Part shown: piece after piece, positions 52,926 through 61,642 of the stretch | How the letters are laid out: each line of letters starts with the position of its first letter | Position numbering within the stretch: the stretch's first letter is position 1 | Assembly (NCBI GenBank): GCA_016713245.1 | Contig: JADJPM010000005.1 | Location: forward strand, 372,001 to 436,000 | DNA from: Verrucomicrobiaceae bacterium | GTDB taxonomy: Bacteria > Verrucomicrobiota > Verrucomicrobiia > Verrucomicrobiales > Verrucomicrobiaceae | Direction of reading: 5' to 3' | Length of the DNA stretch: 64,000 bases | Notes under the pieces: model-generated | Databases searched by the model: none | What the model saw: only the letters and a program-made list of their open reading frames with translations | Told to the model about the DNA's origin: nothing | Made by a program: the position numbers and the translations under genes

Positions 52926-53951
52926 TTATTTCGTGGAAAGCGCGGAGAGGGATTCGCGGATGAGAGCGGGGCCACGGAAGACGAGACCGCTGTAAATCTG
53001 CACCAGCTCCGCTCCATGTTGGATCTTCTCCGCCGCATGTGAACCTTCGACAATGCCGCCGACGCCGATGAGCGGAATGGTGGGCTTCAATAGCATGCGG
53101 AAGGCCTGAAGCACGAGCGTGGATCTCTCGCGCACGGGAGCGCCGCTGAGACCGCCGGTTTCATTTGCGAGGCGATGTCCGGCGACGGCTTCACGAGCGA
53201 TGGTGGTATTCGTGGCAATGACACCGTCGAGATTGATCTCATTGATGACGCGGGCGAGCGACTCGATTTGGAGATCGTTCAGATCTGGGGCGATCTTCAC
53301 GAGCACCGGGACCATTTTGCCATGCTCCTTTTTGAGCTCCGCCTGCTCCTTTTTCATCGTGGTGAGCAAATGACGCACGGCGTCCTCGGCTTGGAGGTCT
53401 CGCAGGCCCTTGGTGTTCGGGCTGGAGATGTTCACGGTGATGTAGTCGGCGGTGCCGTAGGCGGCCTTCAGGCAGTAGAGGTAGTCGTTGACCGCGTTCT
53501 CGTTCGGCGTGTCGAAGTTTTTGCCGATGTTCACGCCGACGACGGCCTTCGAGCGGCGCTTTTCGAGGCGCTTCACGGCGCTGATGATGCCGGGGTTGTT
53601 GAAGCCCATGCGGTTGATGAGGGCGTTGTGCTCCGGCAGGCGGAAGAGACGCGGCTTGGCGTTTCCTGGCTGGGGTCGCGGGGTGAGCGTGCCCACTTCG
53701 ACATGGCCGAGACCCAACGCTGCCCAGGCATCGGCGGCGCTGGCGGATTTATCCATGCCAGCGGCAAGGCCGAGGCGGTTTGGGAAGGTTAAACCCATGC
53801 ATTGAACGGGCTGGCCCGTTCCGAGCGGCCGCAGCAGCCCCAGTTTGTGAGAGATGACCATCATCTTGACGGTAAGCGAGTGCGCCGTCTCCGCGTCGAG
53901 GCGAAAGAGCCAGGGTTTGAGAGCAGGGTAGATGCGTTCGAGCCAGGTCAT
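52926..53951 (-). CDS. pyrD: Dihydroorotate dehydrogenase (quinone), class 2
   Basis: 341 residues, membrane-associated class 2 length. The N-terminal helix region (MTWLERIYPALKPWLFRLD) is followed by NRLGLAAGMDKSASAADAW, VEVGTLTPRPQPGN, NRMGFNNPG, ITVNISSPNTKGLRDLQ with the class 2 catalytic Ser, and GLSGAPVRERS and IGVGGIVEG at the FMN site. It oxidises dihydroorotate to orotate in pyrimidine synthesis with quinone as acceptor. It begins 3 bases after the SGNH hydrolase stop. Confidence 0.96.
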   Translation of the reverse strand: MTWLERIYPALKPWLFRLDAETAHSLTVKMMVISHKLGLLRPLGTGQPVQCMGLTFPNRLGLAAGMDKSASAADAWAALGLGHVEVGTLTPRPQPGNAKPRLFRLPEHNALINRMGFNNPGIISAVKRLEKRRSKAVVGVNIGKNFDTPNENAVNDYLYCLKAAYGTADYITVNISSPNTKGLRDLQAEDAVRHLLTTMKKEQAELKKEHGKMVPVLVKIAPDLNDLQIESLARVINEINLDGVIATNTTIAREAVAGHRLANETGGLSGAPVRERSTLVLQAFRMLLKPTIPLIGVGGIVEGSHAAEKIQHGAELVQIYSGLVFRGPALIRESLSALSTK

Positions 53952-53954
53952 GAT

Positions 53955-54602
53955 TTAAAAGAGGGATTGGATTTTCGCGGCGATGGCGAGGCCGAGCGTC
54001 TGATGAGCCGCCGCATCCAGGTGGATGCCATCGACGGGGCTCGGCGTGACGATTTCCTGGGTGTTTAAATAGGCGCAACCGAGGGAGGCGGCGACGGCTT
54101 CGTAGTGCTTTGGCAGTTGCTGGCTGCGAGCCTGGGCGTTGGTGAGCTTGGCTTCGAGATCCGGCAGGTGGGAGAGCTGCCCGACGGTCGGCGGGCACAG
54201 GAGAAGCAGGCTCGGCGGTTTGGCTGCGAGACCAGCGTCACTATTCAAAATCGCCTGGGAGAGGATTTTGGCCCCGACGGCGATTTCGGAGGGCGAGACG
54301 CCGAAAACATTCTTGAGGTCATTTGTGCCGAGCATCAGCACAACAAGGTCGAGGGGCTTGTGGGACTCCAAAATGGCCGGGAGGATGGATTTGGCGTTCC
54401 GGACAAGGGCAAACGGATCGTCGTGCACCGTGGTACGGCCGTTTTGACCTTCTTCAATGACCCGGAAGCCATCGCCAAGCTCGCTGGCGAGCACTCCAGT
54501 CCAGCGCACTCCGTGCGGGTGACGCCGGGGATAGCTCTCGGTGATGCTTTCCGGGATGAAGCCCCAGGTGTTTGAATCTCCAAAACAAAGGATGTTTTTC
54601 AT
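53955..54602 (-). CDS. SGNH/GDSL hydrolase (arylesterase-like)
   Basis: 215 residues. Block I is ILCFGDSNTWGF with nucleophile Ser10, the Gly block is EEGQNGRTTVHDD, block III is VLMLGTNDLKN, and block V is SPVDGIHLDAAAH with the Asp-His pair. Closest in style to the GDSL arylesterase/acyl-CoA thioesterase I-like group. No signal peptide. It is the first gene of the operon with pyrD and the thioesterase. Confidence 0.88.
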   Translation of the reverse strand: MKNILCFGDSNTWGFIPESITESYPRRHPHGVRWTGVLASELGDGFRVIEEGQNGRTTVHDDPFALVRNAKSILPAILESHKPLDLVVLMLGTNDLKNVFGVSPSEIAVGAKILSQAILNSDAGLAAKPPSLLLLCPPTVGQLSHLPDLEAKLTNAQARSQQLPKHYEAVAASLGCAYLNTQEIVTPSPVDGIHLDAAAHQTLGLAIAAKIQSLF

Positions 54603-54661
54603 GTTCCCCTCTTTATGAGCAAGAGAGGCCGAAACGCACCGGAAAACTGTGAAAATCTGGC

Positions 54662-54689
54662 TTGCGCGAGGTTTCTTCTGTGGTAGGCA
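54662..54689 (+). promoter_or_regulatory. Possible promoter of the rpmJ-rpsM-rpsK-rpsD cluster
   Basis: TTGCGC (54662-54667) and TAGGCA (54684-54689) are spaced by 16 bases in the 151-base region upstream of rpmJ. The match to sigma-70 boxes is only fair and rests on position. Confidence 0.25.
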
Positions 54690-54753
54690 TCCCGCCCCCT
54701 TGCTCCGGCTAAGGGTTCCTGATTGTTTCTCCCCTCAGCAATCTTTCTTTCCA

Positions 54754-54867
54754 ATGCGAGTCCGCACTTCCGTCAAACCCCTCTGCGAACTATGCCGCGT
54801 GATCCGTCGCGCTGGCATCGTCCGTGTCGTCTGCAAAAACCCACGCCATAAGCAGCGTCAGGGTTGA
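54754..54867 (+). CDS. rpmJ: Ribosomal protein L36
   Basis: 37 residues, MRVRTSVKPLCELCRVIRRA and a C-terminal CKNPRHKQRQG. The zinc ligands are the C-E-L-C pair, the third Cys and the final His, so this is the zinc-binding form. An open frame extends upstream to 54649, but L36 length and sequence fix the start. First gene of the ribosomal cluster, 29 bases before rpsM. Confidence 0.95.
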   Translation: MRVRTSVKPLCELCRVIRRAGIVRVVCKNPRHKQRQG

Positions 54868-54896
54868 TCCGCTTTTCACCTCACAAACCACGTCTT

Positions 54897-55274
54897 ATGC
54901 CCCGCCTGCTCGGAGTCGAAATCCCCAACGACAAAAAGATCGAATACTCGCTGCCTTATATTTACGGCATCGGTCTTCCAATTAGCCGCAAGGTTCTTGC
55001 GGCGACGAACATTGATCCGAACACGCGTGCCGGTGAACTCACCGACGAGCAGATCGCTCTCATCACGCAGGTCATTCAGGGCTTGAAGCTTCCGATCGAA
55101 GGTGACCTTCGCCGTGAGATCCAGATGCACATGAAGCGCATCTTGGGCATCAACTGCTACCGTGCTCATCGCCACCGTCGTGGTCTCCCAGTGCGCGGCC
55201 AGCGCACTCATACGAACGCCCGCACTCGTAAAGGTCCGCGTAAGACCGTCGGCGCTCAGAAAGCTTCCAAGTAA
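54897..55274 (+). CDS. rpsM: Ribosomal protein S13
   Basis: 125 residues from ATG 54897 (MPRLLGVEIPNDKKIEYSLP). Contains YIYGIGLPISRKVL, ELTDEQIALI, EGDLRREIQMHMKRI and the C-terminal RHRRGLPVRGQRTHTNARTR with the RGQRT-TNARTRKG signature. S13 contacts the P-site tRNA and the large subunit. The upstream ATG at 54864 lies inside the rpmJ stop region and is rejected. Confidence 0.96.
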   Translation: MPRLLGVEIPNDKKIEYSLPYIYGIGLPISRKVLAATNIDPNTRAGELTDEQIALITQVIQGLKLPIEGDLRREIQMHMKRILGINCYRAHRHRRGLPVRGQRTHTNARTRKGPRKTVGAQKASK

Positions 55275-55301
55275 CCCTCAACGCGACGCACTTTACCTAC
55301 C

Positions 55302-55847
55302 ATGGCTGACGAAATCATCCCGGCATCCCCTGCTGAAGCAACGGCCGCTCCTGCCGCCGCCCCTGCTCCCGCACCCGCCGCCGCTGCAGCGGCTGACAAG
55401 CAACCCACCGGCGGTGACCGCCAAGTCTCCCAGAGCATCTGGGCAGAGATCGGAGGCGAGGAAGAAGGCGCCAAGATCATCAAGGCCAAGGGCTCGAAGA
55501 ACGTCTCCACGGGTATCGTTCACGTCAAAGCCACCTTCAATAACACCATCGTCACGGTCACGGACAAGACGGGTGCGAAGATCGGCTCCTCCTCTTCTGG
55601 TAAGATGGGCTTCCGCGGTTCCCGTAAAGGCACCGCTTACGCTGCCCAGGTCGTCGCTCAAGATGCCTGCCGTCAGGCGATGGGGCACGGTCTCCGCGAA
55701 GTGGAAGTCCGCCTGAATGGTCCTGGCTCCGGTCGTGAGTCCGCCGTGCGTGCCGTGCAGGCCCTCGGCATCGAAGTGACGGCCATCAAGGACGTCACCC
55801 CGATCCCGCACAATGGCTGCCGCCCGCCGCAATCCCGCCGCGTTTAA
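55302..55847 (+). CDS. rpsK: Ribosomal protein S11 with a long N-terminal extension
   Basis: 181 residues, about 50 more than the usual 129. The core from about residue 64 (KNVSTGIVHVKATFNNTIVT) to the end (DVTPIPHNGCRPPQSRRV) is canonical. Residues 1-60 are an added Ala/Pro-rich low-complexity arm (PAAAPAPAPAAAAAADKQP) and an acidic patch (GGEEEG). The first ATG at 55302 is 27 bases after rpsM; no start inside the extension gives a better length. The extension would project from the platform of the 30S subunit. Confidence 0.95.
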   Translation: MADEIIPASPAEATAAPAAAPAPAPAAAAAADKQPTGGDRQVSQSIWAEIGGEEEGAKIIKAKGSKNVSTGIVHVKATFNNTIVTVTDKTGAKIGSSSSGKMGFRGSRKGTAYAAQVVAQDACRQAMGHGLREVEVRLNGPGSGRESAVRAVQALGIEVTAIKDVTPIPHNGCRPPQSRRV

Positions 55848-55876
55848 TTCGAATCCTCTTCCCTCAAATCTGACTC

Positions 55877-56488
55877 ATGGCTCGCTACACTGGACCTCGT
55901 GAAAAAATCGCCCGCCGCTTCGGTGTGGCTCTTTTCGGCCCCTCCAAAGCCCTCGAACTGCGCAATTTCCCCCCGGGACAGCACGGTGCTCGCAACACCC
56001 GCCGCAAGACTTCCGAATACGGCACCGCCCTCATCGAGAAGCAGAAGCTCCGCTTCCAATACGGCGTGCTCGAAAAGCAATTCCGCCGCTTCTTCGCCGA
56101 AGCTCAGCGCCGCAAAGGCGTGACCGGTGAAATCCTGCTTCAGATGCTTGAGCTTCGTCTCGACAACGTCTGCTACCGCATGGGCTTCGCCAACACCCGC
56201 TTCGCTTCCCGTCAGCTCGTCTCCCACCGTCACATCACCGTGAACGGTAAGGTCGTGAATATCGCCAGCTACCAGTGCAAAGCTGGTGACGTGGTCGCCG
56301 TCAAGGCTGCCCCTCGCTCCCAGCAGCTCGTGGGCAAGTTCCTCGAAATGACCGCGGGCAGCCCTAGCGCTGACTGGATGACCGTCGATCGCGACGCCAT
56401 GAAGGGCACCGTCAACCGCGCCCCCGTGCGTGAGGAGATCGCCCCCATCGCCAACGAGCAGCTCGTCGTCGAACTTTACTCTCGCTAA
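55877..56488 (+). CDS. rpsD: Ribosomal protein S4
   Basis: 203 residues, MARYTGPREKIARRFGVALF, then FPPGQHG, LRFQYGVLEKQFRRFFAEA and the S4 RNA-binding domain LELRLDNVCYRMGFANTRFA-SRQLVSHRHITVNGK. Cysteines of the zinc-binding S4 form are absent from the N-terminus. S4 starts 30S assembly and often represses its own operon. In most bacteria rpoA and rplQ follow; here a terminator does. Confidence 0.96.
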   Translation: MARYTGPREKIARRFGVALFGPSKALELRNFPPGQHGARNTRRKTSEYGTALIEKQKLRFQYGVLEKQFRRFFAEAQRRKGVTGEILLQMLELRLDNVCYRMGFANTRFASRQLVSHRHITVNGKVVNIASYQCKAGDVVAVKAAPRSQQLVGKFLEMTAGSPSADWMTVDRDAMKGTVNRAPVREEIAPIANEQLVVELYSR

Positions 56489-56515
56489 TCTACAGCCGAG
56501 TTCAGAATCACCTTC

Positions 56516-56549
56516 AAAAGGGACGCTTTCGAGCGTCCCTTTTGCTTTT
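56516..56549 (+). terminator. Rho-independent terminator ending the ribosomal cluster
   Basis: GGGACGCT (56520-56527) and AGCGTCCC (56532-56539) enclose a TTCG loop, with A-rich sequence before and TTTT after. It closes the operon after rpsD, confirming that rpoA is not in this transcript. Confidence 0.92.
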
Positions 56550-56574
56550 CATCCATCCAGCTCAACATTCTCCC

Positions 56575-56883
56575 ATGCCCATGTCTCCCGCTCGCCTCGA
56601 ACTCATCGGAAACGAAGTCGCCATCATCTGGAGTGATGGTCACGAGCAATTCATTGCGATGGAAAAGCTGCGTGCCGCCTCCCCCAGTGCGGAAAACACG
56701 GGGGAACGCGATCTACTTGGTCGCCAGATCGGCGGAACGAATCAAAAACACTTCCCCGGCGTCACCGTGCGGGATTGGCGCATCATCGGCGGTTATGCCG
56801 TCCAGTTTGATTTTAGCGATGGGCACAACACCGGCCTCTACACCTTCGATTACCTTCGAGCACTCGACGCTCCGGCGGGTTAA
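56575..56883 (+). CDS. DUF971 (gamma-butyrobetaine-hydroxylase N-terminal-like) protein
   Basis: 102 residues from ATG 56575 (MPMSPARLELIGNEVAIIWS). The pattern AIIWSDGHEQFI, VRDWRIIGGYAVQFDFSDGH and GLYTFDYLRAL is the DUF971 fold, found alone in many bacteria and near iron-sulfur or cofactor genes. The biochemical role is unsettled. Convergent with rpoN, 5 bases apart. Confidence 0.88.
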   Translation: MPMSPARLELIGNEVAIIWSDGHEQFIAMEKLRAASPSAENTGERDLLGRQIGGTNQKHFPGVTVRDWRIIGGYAVQFDFSDGHNTGLYTFDYLRALDAPAG

Positions 56884-56888
56884 GTGGA

Positions 56889-58382
56889 CTAGGCTTCGGA
56901 TGCATCAGGCTCAGCAGCCTCCTTCTTGGATTTGCGGGCCTTGGACTCCTTGGGTGGTGGAGAACTGAATTCTTTGCGAAGATGGCTGGGAAGGATGCCA
57001 AGGGCCTCGCGATACTTCGCGATGGTGCGACGGGCAACTTTGATGCCCTGCTTATCGAGAAGAGCGGCGAGCTTGTCATCGCTGAGAGGCTTATGCTTGG
57101 ACTCCTGCTTGATGAGCTCGGAGATGGCGTTTTTCACGCTCGTGTTGCTCATGTCTTCCCCGGAATCGGTTTTCACGCCGTGAGTGAAGAAGTACTTTAG
57201 TTCAAAGACGCCGTGTGGCGTGGCGATGTATTTGCCAGCGATGGCGCGGCTGACAGTCGTCTCATGCACCCCCACATCGGCGGCCACGGTAGCCATGTTG
57301 AGGGATTTGAGATGGCCGAGGCCCTTGTCGAGGAAGTCACGCTGATGGCGGAGGATCTCGGTGGCGATTTTGTGAATGGTCTGCTGACGCTGGTGAATGC
57401 AGCGAATGAGGAATTTTCCCCCACGGATCTTGTCGCGCACATAATCACGCACCTCGCCAGTGCTCTGCGCCTGGCTGAGGAGGTCTTTGTAGGTGTTGCT
57501 AATGCGCAGACGGGGTAGGTCATCATTCGTCATGACGGCCACCCATTCCCCATTGAGACGCTCGACGACGACATCAGGCGTGACGTAGTTGTTATCCGAA
57601 ACAGCGAAGCGCTGCGCGGGACGTGGATCGAGGGTGCCGATGAGGTCACCCGCGCGGGAAATCTGCTCTACCGGAACACCGAGCTTCCGAGCGATGATGG
57701 GGTATCGCTTGTTGGCGAGATCGTCGAGATACTGATCGAGCACACGCCAGGGCAGCGTGCCTCTCTTGCCCAGGCGATCGAGCTGCACCATGAGGCACTC
57801 ACGCAGATCCTCGGAGCCGACTCCCACAGGATCAAAGCTCTGGAGCAAGCGCTTGGCCTCACGCAGTTCGTCGATGGGGATGGCCTGCTGGAGGCTGATG
57901 TCGTCGATGCGAGCGTTGAGGAAACCACGGTCATCGAGATTCCCGATGAGGTATTCCACATGGCTGGCGATGCGGGCGTTCTTCACATCCGCCGTGTGGA
58001 GCTGGGAAACGAGATGCTCCTGGAGCGTTGTTGGGGCCACGATGGAGTCCATCATGAACTGCCAGCGCTCCTGATCATCGCTGCGGCGGGCGGCCGTCTG
58101 CTGGCGGCTCTGCTGCCAGTATTCGCGCCATTCCTCGTCCATCTGCGTGAGCTGAGAGATGTCCTCATCACCACCGCTGCGATCATCGGGATCGTCCGGG
58201 ATGGCATCCTCTAGGGAGGTCTCGGGAGCCTCCAGCTCGAGCACGGGATTTACCTCGATCTCCTGCTGGATGATTTGGCGCAGTTCCAGCGTGGGAGCCT
58301 GCAAAATCTGCAAGCTCTGCTGCATCTGAGGCCCGATGGCGAGCTTCTGTGACTGTATCTGCTGGAATCCTTGACTGGCCAT
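56889..58382 (-). CDS. rpoN: RNA polymerase sigma-54 factor
   Basis: 497 residues from ATG 58382 (MASQGFQQIQSQKLAIGPQM), the typical region I start rich in Gln and Leu (QMQQSLQILQAPTLELRQII). A longer frame to 58496 adds an unlikely leader. Region II is acidic (DDPDDRSGGDEDI). The core-binding domain follows, then the HTH (ATVAADVGVHETTVSRAIAG) and the RpoN box ARRTIAKYREALGIL near the C-terminus. A Lys/Ala/Glu tail follows. It directs polymerase to -24/-12 promoters with enhancer-binding activators, none of which is in the window. Confidence 0.96.
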   Translation of the reverse strand: MASQGFQQIQSQKLAIGPQMQQSLQILQAPTLELRQIIQQEIEVNPVLELEAPETSLEDAIPDDPDDRSGGDEDISQLTQMDEEWREYWQQSRQQTAARRSDDQERWQFMMDSIVAPTTLQEHLVSQLHTADVKNARIASHVEYLIGNLDDRGFLNARIDDISLQQAIPIDELREAKRLLQSFDPVGVGSEDLRECLMVQLDRLGKRGTLPWRVLDQYLDDLANKRYPIIARKLGVPVEQISRAGDLIGTLDPRPAQRFAVSDNNYVTPDVVVERLNGEWVAVMTNDDLPRLRISNTYKDLLSQAQSTGEVRDYVRDKIRGGKFLIRCIHQRQQTIHKIATEILRHQRDFLDKGLGHLKSLNMATVAADVGVHETTVSRAIAGKYIATPHGVFELKYFFTHGVKTDSGEDMSNTSVKNAISELIKQESKHKPLSDDKLAALLDKQGIKVARRTIAKYREALGILPSHLRKEFSSPPPKESKARKSKKEAAEPDASEA

Positions 58383-58492
58383 GGTTGGTGGTGCGGCCAG
58401 CACCCAAACACCAGCCGCTATCCCACTACAAGCAAAGCGCAGGCCAGAAGCCATATTTTTTCCCGAATCAGAAAAATGAAGGCTCATGGCAT

Positions 58493-58526
58493 GCAAAAAA
58501 AAGCGCCCCGGAGGTCATCCGGGGCG
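58493..58526 (-). terminator. Rho-independent terminator of the Pro/Tyr/Gln-rich gene
   Basis: CGCCCCGG (58504-58511) and CCGGGGCG (58519-58526) enclose a 7-base loop. An eight-A run at 58495-58502 becomes a U-run in the leftward transcript. It separates this gene from rpoN. Confidence 0.9.
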
Positions 58527-58558
58527 AAATAGGGGCAAAATGATGATTTAGAGAAGCC

Positions 58559-59370
58559 TCACGGCACCTCGAAGACTTTTTGAGTCGTGGGATCAAGAGC
58601 GAGCGAGCCGCTATCGAGACCAGTGATGTCCAGCTCTTTGTAAGGCGGATAGGGGCTGATGACGCGGCCGGGTTTCCCGGTCTTTTTGCCCTTCAGAAAG
58701 GAGCCTGAATTGCTCGACGAAGGGAAATTGGCCGGTGGCTCCTCTTTGGGCTTCGTGGTCTCTGAGCGGCGTGTGGTGACGATTTCTGGCTCCTTGGGCT
58801 GGGGAGGTGGAGGCGGCTCAGTCTTGGGCTTTTTCGTCGGTGTGCTGCTCTTGGAGGAAGATGAAGAAGGCTTTGATTTGGGTGCCTCAATGCGAGGTGG
58901 TGTGTATTTGCCTTTCGAAGTGCTTTTTGAAGCGGCAGGCGGCGGCGGAGTCTTGGTGCTCGGAGGCTGCTGCGGTGGGTAGTTGTAACGCGGCTGACCC
59001 GTGGAAGCGGGCGGCGTCTGATAACGCGGCTGCTGCTGATAATAACCGGAGGACGGTGGTGGGGTGGAATACTGGCGCGGCTGGGCTTGCCCCTGATTGT
59101 AGCCATAGTTCGGAGCCGGTTGGGAATAGCCCTGATCTCCGTAAAAAGTGCGGCGCACCCACTGGCCTACCTTTTGCCCGATCTTCGGGATCATATCGAG
59201 AGGGCTCTCACGCTGAGCAGGAGGCTGCTGATAGTTGTAGTAGTTCGGCGGCGGCTGCGTGTAACGCGGGGGCTGCTGATAGTATCCTTGCTGCGCGGAG
59301 GCCGTGCTGCTCAAGATGAGGACAAGGCCCAGAGCGGGGTGGCGCGGCCGGGAGAAGGCTTCGAGTTCAT
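58559..59370 (-). pseudogene. Exported Pro/Gln/Tyr-rich protein, probable one-base deletion in the signal peptide
   Basis: The open frame reaches only TTG 59314 and starts SSTASAQQGYYQQPPRYTQP. In the -1 neighbour an ATG at 59370 begins MNSKPSPGRATPLWAL. Adding one C to GGGCC (complement near 59326-59330) joins them as ...LWALVLILSSTASAQ, a complete signal peptide. The mature protein is low-complexity, with Gln-Pro-Tyr repeats, then Ser/Lys/Pro-rich parts, then a conserved-looking end (RVISPYPPYKELDITGLDSG and SLALDPTTQKVFEVP). Probably a surface or matrix protein. The deletion may be a sequence error. Confidence 0.65.
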
Positions 59371-59513
59371 AGTTATTTAGTGTTTCTTAAGTTTCTAACG
59401 ACTTCAAGCTCGATTTTGGCAGCTTTAGGGGCCGTCTCATCGCGCAGAATGCATGGACGCGAGGCTCCCATTTTTGTTCAGGCAGACTCGCGGCAGCTAC
59501 CCGAGCGCCTCTA

Positions 59514-60893
59514 TCACGCTTTTGCTGACGGTCTCGCTAGGCTGACCGTGAACTGCGTGTGACTGCCCTCCGTCGTATCCACACTCACTTCACCGCCCAT
59601 ACCCTGAATCATGCGGAAGCAAAGGCTCAGCCCCAAGCCCATCCCCTGCCCCACCGGTTTCGTGGTGAAGAACGGATCAAAAATCTTGGCAAGGTTGGCC
59701 TGCGGGATGCCGGAGCCGTTGTCTCGCACGATCAATTCCACGCGGGAATCGTTTTCAAGAGCCTTCAGCAGGATTTGAGGCTCTGGGCGGCCATGGAGGG
59801 CATCAAGACTGTTTTGGATCAAATTGATCACGATCTGGATGAGATGATTTTCATCGCCTTGAGCCATCAAGCCCTCTGGCACCTCATCCACCAGCGTCAC
59901 GCTGCGATCACCGATCTCCTTGTTGAGCAAGCGCAAAGCCTTCCGCGTGATCTCGTGAAGGTTCACCGGGCGGCAGCCCCGGTTTTCCGGATGGGCAAAG
60001 GTGCGCAGATCGCTCACAATAGCCGCCACGCGGTCAATGCCCTCGCCGATGTCCGCCGCGATGCGGCTCACCGACTCGGCCACCTCTTCCGGCATGTTTT
60101 TACTCTTCTTCTTGAGCAGGAAGATCGCCGATTTTACATAGTTCAGCGGATTGTTGATCTCATGCACGATGCCTGCGCTCAAGCGACCGATGGAAGCCAG
60201 CTTCTCGCTTTGATCGAGCTGCAATTCGGTCTCTCGAAGGCGTTTCAACGTCGCCGTCAGCTCGGCATTCCGCTCGGCCAGTTCTTCACGCTGGTCCTCG
60301 ATCTTGCAACGCGCCGCGAACTCTCGCAGGCGGATCGCATGATGCTGGCGGCTGCCAAAGTAGAGCACCACGCAGTTCAGCAGGATGAAGCCGGTGTTGT
60401 TCACGAAGATGCCCAGAGCTTTTGCATCTCCACCATGCAGCAGATTGGGTAATGTGGACGCAAAGTAAGCGCCCAGCACCAACGCCAGCGTGATGCCGAT
60501 CTCCCGGAAGGTCCAGTGGAAGACAAAGGCCGTCGCCACGATGCACAGCGTGAGGCCCGCGTAGTAGCCGCTGCCCGGATCACCGCTCAGATACATCATG
60601 CCCGCGATCATCACGGCGGGCAGCAGCGGCAGCACGATGGGATACACGCGGCACCAGCGCTGGCCCCAGGAACCATTCAGCGCCAGCAACAGCGGCACGC
60701 AAGACGCCGCACAAGCCAGCCGCAGCACCAAAAACTCCCATTTCCGCTCTGGGTAAGCCATCCAATCGAGGAACCAGCACAACGGCACCAAGATCATCAC
60801 AAACCACGCCCCCATCCGCGCATTGCGCAGGTTCAGCTCTTGCTGCTCCTGGGCAAAACGGTTCTGGTTTGAGACTGAAAAGCTCTCCGGCAT
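59514..60893 (-). CDS. Membrane histidine kinase
   Basis: 459 residues. About six membrane segments fall between 27 and 175, a coiled coil (IEDQREELAERNAELTATLK) around 200-225, the H-box with phospho-His in GIVHEINNPLNY near 241, N-box IQIVINLIQNSLDAL, G1 VRDNGSGIP, F-box IFDPFFTTKP, and G2 GQGMGLGLSLC. A complete kinase with no receiver. The membrane part resembles MASE-like sensors, ligand unknown. No response regulator is adjacent; the ECF sigma gene is divergent. Confidence 0.92.
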   Translation of the reverse strand: MPESFSVSNQNRFAQEQQELNLRNARMGAWFVMILVPLCWFLDWMAYPERKWEFLVLRLACAASCVPLLLALNGSWGQRWCRVYPIVLPLLPAVMIAGMMYLSGDPGSGYYAGLTLCIVATAFVFHWTFREIGITLALVLGAYFASTLPNLLHGGDAKALGIFVNNTGFILLNCVVLYFGSRQHHAIRLREFAARCKIEDQREELAERNAELTATLKRLRETELQLDQSEKLASIGRLSAGIVHEINNPLNYVKSAIFLLKKKSKNMPEEVAESVSRIAADIGEGIDRVAAIVSDLRTFAHPENRGCRPVNLHEITRKALRLLNKEIGDRSVTLVDEVPEGLMAQGDENHLIQIVINLIQNSLDALHGRPEPQILLKALENDSRVELIVRDNGSGIPQANLAKIFDPFFTTKPVGQGMGLGLSLCFRMIQGMGGEVSVDTTEGSHTQFTVSLARPSAKA

Positions 60894-61060
60894 AAAATTT
60901 CACGGTACTTAACGATGAAGCCTTCTCGCTGGCAAGCCGCGTGGCGTGTTTTTGAGCCTGCGAATCGGCTGCCACGGATTTTTTTCAACGAGCACACAAA
61001 AATACCTCGCGTGCCCGTTAAGCCCCCTGAAAGCCTCTTCTGAAACCCACGCCTCCTCGC

Positions 61061-61642
61061 ATGGCCCCTGCCTTTGATTGGAAACGCACTTTTGACCAGC
61101 TCGCTCCGCAGCTCGTCCTCTACGCCCGCCAGCTCGTTCAGACGAAAGCGGATGCTGAGGACGTGGTGCAGATGGCCTTCGTCAGATGGTGGCGGAGGTT
61201 TCCGGATGGCGATGCCCAGCACATCCCCCTGCTGTACGCCGCCGTCCGCACCATCTCCCTCGATCAGCGCCGTTCGGACAATCGCCGAGTGACTCGCGAG
61301 GCCAAATCCGACATCGCCATCGAGGGCGAAAACGCCCCCACCTTTGATCCACCGCCGGAGCAGAAGGAAACCGCCGAGATCATCGAAAACGCCCTTCAAG
61401 ACCTCTCTAAAGAACAACGCGAAGTCGTGACCCTGCACCTTTGGGGCGGACTCACTTTCAAAGAAATCGCCGCCATCTCCGGCGAGTCCATCAACACCAT
61501 CGCTGGTCGCTACCGCTACGCCTTGAACAACCTGCAAAAGAAACTCGCCCCCGTCCGTGACGAGCTCGTCACCAGCGAGCAACCCGCTTCCACTGCCTTC
61601 AACGTCCTGCCATTCACATCCCAATCGGAGGTTCTCTCATGA
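61061..61642 (+). CDS. ECF-type RNA polymerase sigma factor
   Basis: 193 residues. Region 2 shows ADAEDVVQMAFVRWWRRF and the -10-binding part; region 4 has LSKEQREVVTLHLWGGLTFK, EIAAISGESINTIAGRYRYA and LNNLQKKL with the helix-turn-helix. The stop overlaps the next gene by 4 bases (ATGA), the usual link between an ECF sigma factor and its membrane regulator. Confidence 0.92.
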   Translation: MAPAFDWKRTFDQLAPQLVLYARQLVQTKADAEDVVQMAFVRWWRRFPDGDAQHIPLLYAAVRTISLDQRRSDNRRVTREAKSDIAIEGENAPTFDPPPEQKETAEIIENALQDLSKEQREVVTLHLWGGLTFKEIAAISGESINTIAGRYRYALNNLQKKLAPVRDELVTSEQPASTAFNVLPFTSQSEVLS

